The notes under the pieces are model-generated. The model worked only from the letters and a program-made list of their open reading frames with translations, had not been told where the DNA came from and made no database searches. Below are positions 16,812-24,751 of a stretch of DNA of 64,000 nt, in pieces; position 1 is the stretch's first letter, and every line of letters starts with the position of its first letter. Made by a program: the position numbers and the translations under genes. The stretch is from Mycolicibacterium goodii. GTDB lineage: Bacteria; Actinomycetota; Actinomycetes; Mycobacteriales; Mycobacteriaceae. The DNA is taken from NCBI RefSeq assembly GCF_001187505.1, contig NZ_CP012150.1, forward strand, positions 4,340,001-4,404,000, written 5' to 3'.

Positions 16812-17924
16812 CTACAGCGGTTGCGCCGCGCGCAGCCGGGCGTTGCGCTGCTCGATGGCTTCCCACGTCGCGGGGAGCACCAGATCGGCTGCTACGGAGG
16901 CGAACTGTTGTGCCGCGACCGCGCTGGGGCGCATGCGCCGTTCGTAGGCGCTGAATGCCGACTCGAGGTCGTCGCCGCACCGCGCGAGCTCCTCGGTGAG
17001 TGTCCACGCCCCGAGCAGCGCCAACGAGGTCCCGCGTCCGGCCATGGGGGTCGCACAGTGCGCCGCGTCCCCGATCAGCACCACCCGGCCCCGGTGCCAG
17101 CGCGGCATATGGATCTGGGCGATGGCGTCGAAGTAGAGCTCGGGGTCGTCCAGTGCGGCCTCGATCAGCTCGGGGACCTTCCAGTTGTCGACATCGGCGA
17201 AGGCTTCCGCAAGGACACGCTTCTGCGCGTCCACATCGTGGTGATCGTAATCGAGGGGGTCAGAACGGAATTCGAACAGTGCCAGGGCCTTGTCGTGGTA
17301 GCGGGCGACTCCGGCCATGCGTCCTGGCAGGTTGAGGACCTCGGACGTGCGGTTGCCCGAAGCCGACTGGCCGGGGGCATCCGCGATCGCGACGTACATC
17401 CCGAGGTGCTTGGTGAACTGCTTCTCCGGGCCGAACACCAGTCGGCGCACGCCCGAATGCACCCCGTCGGCGCCGATGACGACGTCGTAAGCGGCCTCGC
17501 GGCCGGATCTGAACGTGACCGTGACTCGCTCCTCGTTGTCGACCAGCGTCACAACGGACTCGTCGAAGCGCAGATCGACGTGCCCGGGGAGGGCCTGGCG
17601 CAGGATGTTCATCAGGTCTTCGCGGGGGATCTCGATGTCCTCGGGAGATTCGTCGACCTCCTGCCGGACCAGGGGTGCGACGGGTGCGCCGGACCGGTCG
17701 ACGAATGTCGTCTGCTCGGTCATGCAGATGCGGTGGTCCTGCACTGCGGTGAGAATGCCCATGTCGCGTGCGGTCACGATGGCTGCGCCGCGCACGTCGA
17801 CAGGGGAGCCGTTGACGCGCAGGTGATTTGCGCGCTCGACAATCTCGACGTCGTGGCCCGTACGCGCCAGGTCGACGCCGGCGCTCAAGCCCGCCGCCCC
17901 TGCTCCGCTGATGAGAATCCGCAT
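16812..17924 (-). CDS. FAD-dependent aromatic monooxygenase (group A flavoprotein)
   Basis: A 370-residue flavoprotein of the PHBH/TetX class. It has an N-terminal dinucleotide-binding GAGAAGLSAGVDLARTG, the DG motif VIGADGVHSGVR near the middle and the FAD ribityl motif GDAAHCATPMAGRGTS. The ATG at 17924 was chosen because AAGGAG lies 5 bases upstream; the GTG 30 codons earlier would read through the operator-promoter region. Enzymes of this class hydroxylate or inactivate aromatic compounds, including antibiotics. It forms an operon with the TetR gene downstream, a typical inducible detoxification unit. Confidence 0.88.
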   Translation of the reverse strand: MRILISGAGAAGLSAGVDLARTGHDVEIVERANHLRVNGSPVDVRGAAIVTARDMGILTAVQDHRICMTEQTTFVDRSGAPVAPLVRQEVDESPEDIEIPREDLMNILRQALPGHVDLRFDESVVTLVDNEERVTVTFRSGREAAYDVVIGADGVHSGVRRLVFGPEKQFTKHLGMYVAIADAPGQSASGNRTSEVLNLPGRMAGVARYHDKALALFEFRSDPLDYDHHDVDAQKRVLAEAFADVDNWKVPELIEAALDDPELYFDAIAQIHMPRWHRGRVVLIGDAAHCATPMAGRGTSLALLGAWTLTEELARCGDDLESAFSAYERRMRPSAVAAQQFASVAADLVLPATWEAIEQRNARLRAAQPL

Positions 17925-17960
17925 ATTCGCTCCTTCGACCGATGGGCGGTTCAGGTCACC

Positions 17961-17990
17961 ACTATAGCAACAAATAGTTGCTTTAGTGAA
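17961..17990 (-). promoter_or_regulatory. Promoter with TetR-type operator upstream of FAD monooxygenase
   Basis: On the minus strand a -35-like TTCACT (17985-17990) and a -10-like TATAGT (17961-17966) are separated by 18 bp. The spacer is filled by the perfect inverted repeat AGCAAC-AAATA-GTTGCT (17966-17982). This is the classical position for a TetR repressor site. The start codon of the monooxygenase gene lies 37 bp downstream of the -10 element. Confidence 0.6.
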
Positions 17991-18034
17991 CCCCGCGTCG
18001 GCCGGCGCGGGCATGGGTCAGGCCATCGGTAAAC

Positions 18035-18161
18035 GGATTAGCTATCCGCCGGTGATCGAGGAATAACTGGATTAGCCATCCGGTACTGCGATTGACACCG
18101 TGTGGTGGCGTAGGGATGATCACGAAACCAATGGTTCGAACCACACCCGGTTTGCATTGGT
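18035..18161. promoter_or_regulatory. Repeat-rich upstream region of lactate monooxygenase gene
   Basis: The 315-bp gap 17925-18239 holds, besides the TetR operator, two near-identical 13-mers, GGATTAGCTATCC (18035-18047) and GGATTAGCCATCC (18069-18081), 34 bp apart. Each has GGAT/ATCC inverted ends. It also holds a 12-bp perfect palindrome TGGTTCGAACCA (18132-18143), and inverted 7-mers ACCAATG (18127-18133) and CATTGGT (18155-18161) overlapping it. These are candidate regulator sites for the lactate monooxygenase gene; none was matched to a known motif. Confidence 0.45.
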
Positions 18162-18215
18162 ACCCAAGGCCCGGTCGCGATTTCGGCGCGATGCGGGTCA
18201 GCCTTTCGAATGTGA

Positions 18216-19424
<1,209 letters not shown>

Positions 19425-19451
19425 GCGCGAATTCGTCTGTGCTGCATGGCA

Positions 19452-20033
19452 TCACCCGGGTCGGCGGAGGCCGTCCATCATGATGGTGAGATAGCGGGTG
19501 TGCCGGCGTGGGGCGGCCACGTTGATCGCCGCGGCGTGGTGGATCCCGAGGATCAACGACCGCAGGTCGTCGCCCGACACGCCGGCACGCACCAGTCCGG
19601 CCTTGCGCGCCTTCTTCAGCACCGCCTCGACGGATCGGGCCACACCGGCGGCCATCTCCACGGTCTCGGTGCACGCGAACTTCGGGGACTCCAGAACGGC
19701 GGCCAGTCCTGGGCGCCGGTGCAGGCACTTCACCGAACCGTTGAGGAGTGTGCGCAGGGATTTGGCCGGATCCGGTTCGGCTGCAGCCTTGCGTGCGATC
19801 GTCGTGATCTCGTCGAAGGCCTCGGCCGCGACGGATTCCAGCAGCGACTGGCGGGTGGGAAAGTGCCGGTAGACCGTGCCGACGCCAACACCGGCTTCGC
19901 GTGCGATGACGTTCATCGGCAGTTCGAGACGTCCCTCGGCGATGTGCCGGCGGGCCACATCGAGAATGCGGTCTCGATTGCGTCGACCGTCGCTGCGTAG
20001 GTCGACCGGCGCGGTGGTGCTGCCCAATGCCAT
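19452..20033 (-). CDS. TetR-family transcriptional regulator
   Basis: A 193-residue TetR regulator. The helix-turn-helix VIAREAGVGVGTVYRHFPTRQSL is at residues 42-64, followed by a C-terminal domain of the TetR_C_33/SbtR-like type (AAVLESPKFACTETVEMAAG). It is convergent with the lactate monooxygenase gene and 72 bp downstream of another TetR gene on the same strand with a very similar recognition helix (GVGVGTVYRHFPT), so the pair may be paralogous. The target is unknown. Confidence 0.88.
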   Translation of the reverse strand: MALGSTTAPVDLRSDGRRNRDRILDVARRHIAEGRLELPMNVIAREAGVGVGTVYRHFPTRQSLLESVAAEAFDEITTIARKAAAEPDPAKSLRTLLNGSVKCLHRRPGLAAVLESPKFACTETVEMAAGVARSVEAVLKKARKAGLVRAGVSGDDLRSLILGIHHAAAINVAAPRRHTRYLTIMMDGLRRPG

Positions 20034-20105
20034 CGGCCGATATTAGTGGATGGAGTTTCCGTTTCCGGGTGTCGGTCGACGGGACACGAGATGCCTTTGC
20101 CTGAA

Positions 20106-20738
20106 CTACCGCCTACTGCACCCCGCGCGCTCTGCGTTGGGAGAGTTGTATGCGATACGGCGGGGAAGAATGCCGACAAGCAACGCCTTCGAGTAGCGGT
20201 CGGGCACGGCAGGGTCATCTCGGTCCGGGTTGTGCCGCATGGCGCTTCCGGCACCGCAGAGCAGCAGGATGATGTCGCGCGGGCCAAGTGTGGGGAACAT
20301 CAGAGGATCTGTGGCGATGATTCCGGCGATGAGGGTGCGCAGCCCGTCGAGCAGACGGCGACGCTGGTGCCGTAGGTCGTCGGTGACGGGATTGATCAGG
20401 GCGCTCGCCGAGGTGTCGTCCCGCACGAATACCGTCAAAGCCACCTTCAGGAAGTTCCGGAGCCCCTGCAGGGTTCGCGGCGCCGCGTCGACTTCTTTGA
20501 CCAGCACATCGATCCGGTCTGCGGCCAGCGCTTCGGCGAGGGCTTCCGGCGTCGGGAAGTGGCGGTACACAGTGCCGACACCCACGCTCGCGTGCTGTGC
20601 GACGACGTTGAGTTGCAGTGGCTTGCCGTCATCCGCGAGTTCTCGTGCCGCCTCCATGATGCGGCGGCGGTTTCGCGCCGCGTCCTTGCGCCGGACGGTA
20701 TGTCCCGTGGCGTCGATGTCGGAGTTGGTGCCCTTCAC
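20106..20738 (-). CDS. TetR-family transcriptional regulator
   Basis: A 210-residue TetR regulator with helix-turn-helix VVAQHASVGVGTVYRHFPTPEAL at residues 45-67 and a variable ligand domain. Its upstream region (20739-20892) carries an 18-bp perfect inverted repeat whose arms match the motif in front of the neighbouring GntR gene, which suggests that the GntR protein regulates this gene. The C-terminus (NSPNAERAGCSRR) appears unconserved. No metabolic gene is co-transcribed. Confidence 0.87.
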   Translation of the reverse strand: MKGTNSDIDATGHTVRRKDAARNRRRIMEAARELADDGKPLQLNVVAQHASVGVGTVYRHFPTPEALAEALAADRIDVLVKEVDAAPRTLQGLRNFLKVALTVFVRDDTSASALINPVTDDLRHQRRRLLDGLRTLIAGIIATDPLMFPTLGPRDIILLLCGAGSAMRHNPDRDDPAVPDRYSKALLVGILPRRIAYNSPNAERAGCSRR

Positions 20739-20786
20739 GCCGTTCTCCTAGACATGATCGTTCGATGTATGTGAGCGGATGAAGCC

Positions 20787-20839
20787 GCTGCATCCTGCAT
20801 GCAGCCCCAGTTTATCACGACCTGCATGCAGGATGCAGC
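20787..20839. repeat. 18-bp perfect inverted repeat made of two GntR-like half-sites
   Basis: Arms 20787-20804 and 20822-20839 are perfect reverse complements separated by 17 bp. Each arm contains the 10-bp palindrome CTGCATGCAG plus a flanking TGCAT. Arm sequence CTGCATCCTGCATGCAG agrees at 13 of 17 positions with TTGCATTCAGCATACAG in the GntR promoter (21618-21634). It lies 49-101 bp before the TetR start codon at 20738, so it reads as a double operator. It could also fold as a hairpin downstream of the GntR gene, but it lacks a T-run. Confidence 0.65.
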
Positions 20840-20892
20840 AATCCTTCGACGGGAGGGTGAACGGCGGTTTACGCAGTCCTGAACGCGTCTGC

Positions 20893-21591
20893 CTACAGGG
20901 TCGTCGTCGCCGCGCCGCCAGTGGGATCGATGCGTCCGCCGGAGCCGAAGAAGGTCTTCACGCGCGCGATGAGGCGTTCCAGATGTTCGATCGCGGCGCG
21001 CTCGGCGCCATCGGGGTCGTGCGCGGCCAGCGCTTTGAGGATCTCGGCGTGCTCGTCGATCACCGCCTCGTGTGCTGCGACCCACGCAGTTGTGTACGTC
21101 GCCACGATCACCCGCGCCTGCACTCGGCGAAGATTCTCGACGAGCAGGCGATTGCCGCAGGTGTCTCGGAGGACGCTGTGGAACTCCAGATCGAGCCGCC
21201 GGGCCGTGACGGATTCGCCGCTTCGCACGGCCCTTTCGAACAGCGCCAGGTTCTCGCGCAGACCGTCCAGATCGGCATCCGTCAGGCGCTCGGTTGCCAG
21301 CCTTGCGGCGAGTCCCTCCAGCCGGGACCGCACCTGGAGGCCGTCGATCAGATCGGCGTGGTCGAGTTGGGCAAGTTCGATGCCCGCAGCGGTCACCACG
21401 AGCAGACCCTCTGTCACCAGACGCTCGACGGCCGACCGGACCGGGCTGCGGCTCATGTTCAGCTGTTCGGCGATCGACACCACACTCATCCGGCGGCCGG
21501 TCGGGAAGTCGCCGCCGAGGATGCGGGAGCGCAGTTGGTCGTACGCCAGGTCGCTGAGCCCAGCCGGGCGTTGCACCGGTTCGAACGTCAC
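20893..21591 (-). CDS. GntR-family transcriptional regulator (FCD type)
   Basis: A 232-residue GntR/FadR-type regulator. The winged helix is at residues 12-75 (SVVSIAEQLNMSRSPVRSAVERLVTEGLL), followed by an FCD domain with the conserved LDLEFHSVLRDTCGNRLL segment and a second His in IDEHAEILKAL, the usual metal or ligand site. The ATG at 21591 follows AAGGAAG. An imperfect palindrome 27-43 bp upstream is its likely auto-operator. It is upstream of, and co-directional with, the TetR gene at 20106. Confidence 0.88.
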   Translation of the reverse strand: MTFEPVQRPAGLSDLAYDQLRSRILGGDFPTGRRMSVVSIAEQLNMSRSPVRSAVERLVTEGLLVVTAAGIELAQLDHADLIDGLQVRSRLEGLAARLATERLTDADLDGLRENLALFERAVRSGESVTARRLDLEFHSVLRDTCGNRLLVENLRRVQARVIVATYTTAWVAAHEAVIDEHAEILKALAAHDPDGAERAAIEHLERLIARVKTFFGSGGRIDPTGGAATTTL

Positions 21592-21617
21592 CTACGGCTT
21601 CCTTTCGCATCTGCGTG

Positions 21618-21634
21618 TTGCATTCAGCATACAG
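21618..21634. promoter_or_regulatory. Candidate GntR auto-operator
   Basis: TTGCATTCAGCATACAG lies 27-43 bp upstream of the GntR start codon. It has partial dyad symmetry (TGcAT...ATaCA) as in FCD-type GntR sites and shares 13 of 17 bases with each arm of the inverted repeat at 20787-20839. The remaining 21635-21794 contains no convincing gene. Confidence 0.55.
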
Positions 21635-21794
21635 CCGTATGGCGGTGGCCTGTTCTTGTGACCAGGGTGAACACGTGGTGACCAGTTCGTCCTCGACCTG
21701 TCCGAACACCACGGCGACGGCACGACCGGCTCGACGGTGTGGGTGCCGGTGAGCGACGTTGCGAATCCACCGACGATTCGGCCGCTGGCCGTTC

Positions 21795-22046
21795 CTACCG
21801 ACAATCGAGCGGGAGCACCCCCAGTTTGTGGGCGGCGGCGATGTTCGCCATGACCCGCTGCACGAGCGCATCGCGAAAACTCCCGCCCACGGCATCGTGT
21901 GCGGTGTCGTGCAGCAGGAATGCGTCGACCCGGTCCTCGATGGGCCAGCAGGAGTACATCGGTCCGGCGAACTCCGAAGCCAATACCTGCCATGCCAGGT
22001 TTTCGAGATCGAATCGGTCCAGCCCGGACGATGCAGTCACCCTCAA
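21795..22046 (-). CDS. Small hypothetical protein in DosR locus
   Basis: An 83-residue protein not recognised by family. Its composition is protein-like (DRFDLENLAWQVLASEFAGPMY, RVMANIAAAHKLGVLPLD) and unlike the Arg/Pro-rich shadow frames around it. It starts with TTG at 22046 behind AAAGGA (5-base spacing). The start lies about 70 bp from a DosR-like box at 22117, divergent from the Rv1733c-like/USP operon, so it may belong to the dormancy regulon. It has no transmembrane segment or signal peptide. Confidence 0.6.
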   Translation of the reverse strand: MRVTASSGLDRFDLENLAWQVLASEFAGPMYSCWPIEDRVDAFLLHDTAHDAVGGSFRDALVQRVMANIAAAHKLGVLPLDCR

Positions 22047-22116
22047 AATGGTCCTTTCGGCTCAGCAGCGGCCCAAATCCATCGATTACATGGTTTCCGC
22101 CGACCGGCCGGGGGAG

Positions 22117-22134
22117 TAGGGACAAAAGTCTCGA
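22117..22134. promoter_or_regulatory. DosR box (divergent)
   Basis: TAGGGACAAAAGTCTCGA has a 14-bp core GGGACAAAAGTCTC (22119-22132), matching 12 of 14 positions of the established DosR core GGGACTWWAGTCCC. It lies in the 255-bp region between the small ORF (start 22046, minus) and the Rv1733c-like gene (start 22302, plus) and could serve both. Confidence 0.65.
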
Positions 22135-22301
22135 CCCCGGTGTCCAGATGGTCCCCGCGGCCGTGACGAGCGTGGGTTGCCGGCATGCGTCGGGCCGAAA
22201 TGGGCGGAAGTCCCATCGGAAGAAGGTATTTGTGCCCTAGGGCTGCGCCGGCTCATCGGGTGGAATCGGTGGTGAACGGGTGTCCCGATGAACGAGGAAC
22301 C

Positions 22302-22901
22302 ATGGAAACTTTCACCTTGGGAATCGGTGAGTGGTTGGGATCCGTGGTGTGGAGCCGAAACCCACTGGTGCGTGTCAGCGACCGCATCGAAGGTGTGTTG
22401 CGGCTCGCGGCGGTGGTGCTGTGCGTCCTGGCGCTGCCACTGGCCGCGTCGATCGGAACGTCGGTTCACGACACCCGCGAGCAGGCGTGCACCCGGCGGG
22501 CCGAGGGCATGCGTCAGGTGAGCGCCGTCGCGACCGAGCGCGGTTCGGTCGAGATCAGTGAGGGGCACGCACGGCCGTATCGGGCGGAGGCGACGTGGAC
22601 CGTCGACGGGCAGCAGCACCGCGGCCGGCTCGAATGGGCAATTCTGCCGGATGTCGGTGACGAGCAATCGATCTGGGTGGACACATCCGGCAGTGCCGCC
22701 GCGCCGCCGCCCGGCAAGGGCCGTGCCGTCGCCGACGCGATTCTGGCGGCGCTGTGGGCGTGGATGCTCGTGGTCGCCGGAGTCTGCGGTGGCGTGATCA
22801 TGCTGCGCCGCAGGCTCGTTCAGGCGCGATACGCGCAATGGGAACGTGAATTCGAGAGCATCACGGAAAAACGGGAGTGGGGAAACAATGACGTCAGCTG
22901 A
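22302..22901 (+). CDS. Rv1733c-like two-helix membrane protein
   Basis: A 199-residue membrane protein resembling the DosR-regulon protein Rv1733c of M. tuberculosis. The N-terminus WLGSVVWSRNPLVRVSDRIE precedes the first transmembrane helix (about residues 33-53). A roughly 90-residue extracytoplasmic segment follows (ATWTVDGQQHRGRLEWA, WVDTSG), and then a second helix (about 148-168). The ATG follows GAGGA. It overlaps the universal stress protein gene by 14 bp, and a DosR box lies about 170 bp upstream. The function is unknown; a hypoxia-induced cell-envelope protein is the inference. Confidence 0.82.
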   Translation: METFTLGIGEWLGSVVWSRNPLVRVSDRIEGVLRLAAVVLCVLALPLAASIGTSVHDTREQACTRRAEGMRQVSAVATERGSVEISEGHARPYRAEATWTVDGQQHRGRLEWAILPDVGDEQSIWVDTSGSAAAPPPGKGRAVADAILAALWAWMLVVAGVCGGVIMLRRRLVQARYAQWEREFESITEKREWGNNDVS

Positions 22902-23778
22902 GGGCCGACCCGGTGTTCTGGTCGGCGTGGACGGATCCGACCCGTCGACATCGGCGGTTGAGTGGGCCGCGCGTGAAGCCGTGCTGCACAAGGTTCCGCT
23001 GCGGCTCGTGCACATCGTGCAATGGCCGGCGGGCGGCGTGGTGTGGGCCGAGGTTTCCGCACCGCCCGAGCTGGCCGAGCAACTCCGGCGCAACGGCGTA
23101 CAGGTGCTCAAGGCCGCCCGCAAAGTGGCCGAGGACGTGATCGGCGACGCCGTCGAGATCCGGGCGGACGAGGTGGAGATCGCTGAGAACGTCGTCGCCG
23201 CGCTGGCGGCAAAGTCCGAGGCGGCGCAACTCGTTGTCGTCGGGTGCCGGGGCCTCGGACCCATCGGCCGGAGGTTGTTGGGTTCTGTCACCGCCGGTCT
23301 CATCCGCCACGCACGTTGTCCGGTCGCGGTGATCCACCACGAGTCGAGAGCCGCGGCGATGGCGACGACGGCGCCGGTCGTCGTGGGCATCGACGGATCA
23401 CCGGCTTCGGAGAAGGCTCTCGCGTTCGCATTCGACGAAGCCTCCCGACGGGGTGCGCCACTGCTCGCGGTGCACGCGTGGAGCGATGCCCAGGTGGCCG
23501 GATACCCGGGTGTTCCGTGGGACGACCTGCGGGTTCAGGCCGAGGAGCGCCTGGCCGAACGGCTGGCGGGTTGGCGGGAACGGTATCCCGATGTGCATGT
23601 GCAGCGGGAGGTCGTCCTCGACCGCCCGGACCGTCGGTTGTTGAAGCGCTCGCAGATCGCTCAGTTGACCGTGGTCGGCAGCCACGGCCGTGGCGGGTTC
23701 GTGGGACTGCTCCTCGGCTCGGTCAGCACCAGCGTGGCCGAAGCCGCCGAGCGACCCGTGGTCGTCGTTCGTGGTTAA
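22888..23778 (+). CDS. Universal stress protein, tandem USP domains
   Basis: A 296-residue protein of two UspA domains, like mycobacterial Rv2623 and Rv1996. Domain 1 has VGVDGSDPSTSAVEWA and the ATP-binding motif GCRGLGPIGRRLLGS. Domain 2 has VGIDGSPASEKAL and GSHGRGGFVGLLLGSVS. Such proteins bind ATP and are DosR-induced growth regulators. The ATG at 22888 overlaps the upstream membrane protein gene, giving a two-gene operon. Its stop is 1 bp from the convergent dosR stop. Confidence 0.93.
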   Translation: MTSAEGRPGVLVGVDGSDPSTSAVEWAAREAVLHKVPLRLVHIVQWPAGGVVWAEVSAPPELAEQLRRNGVQVLKAARKVAEDVIGDAVEIRADEVEIAENVVAALAAKSEAAQLVVVGCRGLGPIGRRLLGSVTAGLIRHARCPVAVIHHESRAAAMATTAPVVVGIDGSPASEKALAFAFDEASRRGAPLLAVHAWSDAQVAGYPGVPWDDLRVQAEERLAERLAGWRERYPDVHVQREVVLDRPDRRLLKRSQIAQLTVVGSHGRGGFVGLLLGSVSTSVAEAAERPVVVVRG

Positions 23779-23779
23779 C

Positions 23780-24442
23780 TCAGTACGTTTCGCCGTGCGT
23801 CTCGTCGTGGCGGTCGCGATCCAATTTGGAGATGAACACGGCCGCCTGCGTGCGGCGCTCCATGCCCAACTTGGCGAGCAGCCGTGACACGTAGTTCTTC
23901 ACGGTCCGCTCCGCGAGGAACATGCGCGCCGCGATCTGCTTGTTGGTCAGTCCTTCGCCGAGCAGTTCCAGCAGCATGCGTTCCTGATCGCTCAGACCGG
24001 TGAGCGGGTCCGAGGGGGACACGGTTTCGCGGAGTTTCTTCATCAGGACCGCCGCGGCGCGGTTGTCCAGCAGCGAGTGCCCGGCGGCCACCTCCTTGAT
24101 CGCATGGGTGAGTTCCATGCCCTTGATGTCCTTGATGACGAAACCACTGGCGCCGGCGAGGATTGCGTCGAGCGTCGCCTCATCGGAGGTGAACGACGTC
24201 AGCATCAGGCAACGCAGGTCCGGCAGCCGTGACAACAGATCGCGACAGAGTTCGATGCCGTTGCCGTCCGGCAGCCGGACGTCGAGCACCGCCACCTGTG
24301 GTCGCAACGCGGGGATCCGCGCCATCGCCTCGGACACCGAACCCGCCTCGCCGATCACGTTCAGATCGGGGTCGGACCGGACCAGGTCGATCAGACCGCG
24401 CCGGACGAGTTCATGATCGTCGACGAGAAAGACTGTCACCAT
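23780..24442 (-). CDS. dosR: DosR/DevR hypoxia response regulator (NarL/FixJ family)
   Basis: A 220-residue response regulator. The receiver has [10 protein letters not shown] and phospho-acceptor D54 ([11 protein letters not shown]). The linker resembles that of DosR, and the LuxR-type helix-turn-helix [25 protein letters not shown] aligns with M. tuberculosis DosR residue for residue, keeping K182, N183 and T198. K179 is replaced by Arg and T205 by Ser. The ATG at 24442 follows AGGGGGAT. It induces dormancy genes through GGGAC...GTCCC boxes, two of which are nearby. It is divergent from its histidine kinase. Confidence 0.92.
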   Translation of the reverse strand: MVTVFLVDDHELVRRGLIDLVRSDPDLNVIGEAGSVSEAMARIPALRPQVAVLDVRLPDGNGIELCRDLLSRLPDLRCLMLTSFTSDEATLDAILAGASGFVIKDIKGMELTHAIKEVAAGHSLLDNRAAAVLMKKLRETVSPSDPLTGLSDQERMLLELLGEGLTNKQIAARMFLAERTVKNYVSRLLAKLGMERRTQAAVFISKLDRDRHDETHGETY

Positions 24443-24522
24443 GGGATCCCCCTGTGTTCGGCGGTCGCTTCCCGTGTCCGGTGGTCCTCTGACAGCTTGA
24501 CCCTGCCGGAACAAGATCACCA

Positions 24523-24540
24523 GGGACATTGGTCCCCAAC
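24523..24540. promoter_or_regulatory. DosR box between dosR and dosS
   Basis: AGGGACATTGGTCCCCAA has the core GGGACATTGGTCCC at 24524-24537, which fits 12 of 14 positions of the DosR consensus and is a near-perfect palindrome. It lies 81 bp upstream of dosR on one side and 54 bp upstream of a truncated gene remnant at 24594 on the other. The gap 24443-24751 contains only this box, the remnant and the dosS ribosome-binding site. Confidence 0.75.
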
Positions 24541-24593
24541 CCTGGGCCGTATGCCCCTGGCGCCCGACCGCAGACCGCGGGAGCATGCAGGCA

Positions 24594-24683
24594 TGGTTGC
24601 GTCCGGAAATCTCGACGCGCAGATCCATGAGACGCACACCGGCCTGGTGGCGCTGATCGGCGACCTCGATCTGACAGGCTGCT
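24594..24683 (+). pseudogene. Remnant of Rv2004c-like phosphotransferase N-terminus
   Basis: An ATG opens a 29-codon frame ([24 protein letters not shown]...) that ends in TGA. The segment [14 protein letters not shown] recalls the N-terminus of the DosR-regulon aminoglycoside-phosphotransferase/AAA family (Rv2004c and relatives, where a ...ETHTGVVVLVGDRAYK-type sequence continues for about 500 residues). Here the similarity stops after GD and the rest of the gene is absent. The DosR box sits at the normal promoter distance, so it appears to be a deletion remnant. The identification is from memory of the motif. Confidence 0.5.
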
Positions 24684-24751
24684 GACTCCGTCGTCAATTC
24701 TTGGTGACGGCGTGTGAAACGGCGTAGCGTCCGTGCCACGGAGGTCAGATT

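Noticed and set aside
16212..18032. 606-codon plus-strand open frame opposite the TetR and FAD-monooxygenase genes
   Set aside because: It is an antisense shadow in GC-rich DNA; the translation is Arg/Gly/Val-rich without motifs, and it covers the clear promoter-operator at 17961-17990.
21668..21790. Plus-strand segment GDQFVLDLSEHHGDGTTGSTVWVPVSDVANPPT, which looks somewhat protein-like
   Set aside because: It has no start codon in frame, is preceded by TGA, ends soon after and matches no family I recognise; at most an unidentifiable gene fragment.
22201..22216. Second possible DosR box (TGGGCGGAAGTCCCAT)
   Set aside because: The spacing between half-sites is one base too short and the left half is GGGCG, not GGGAC.
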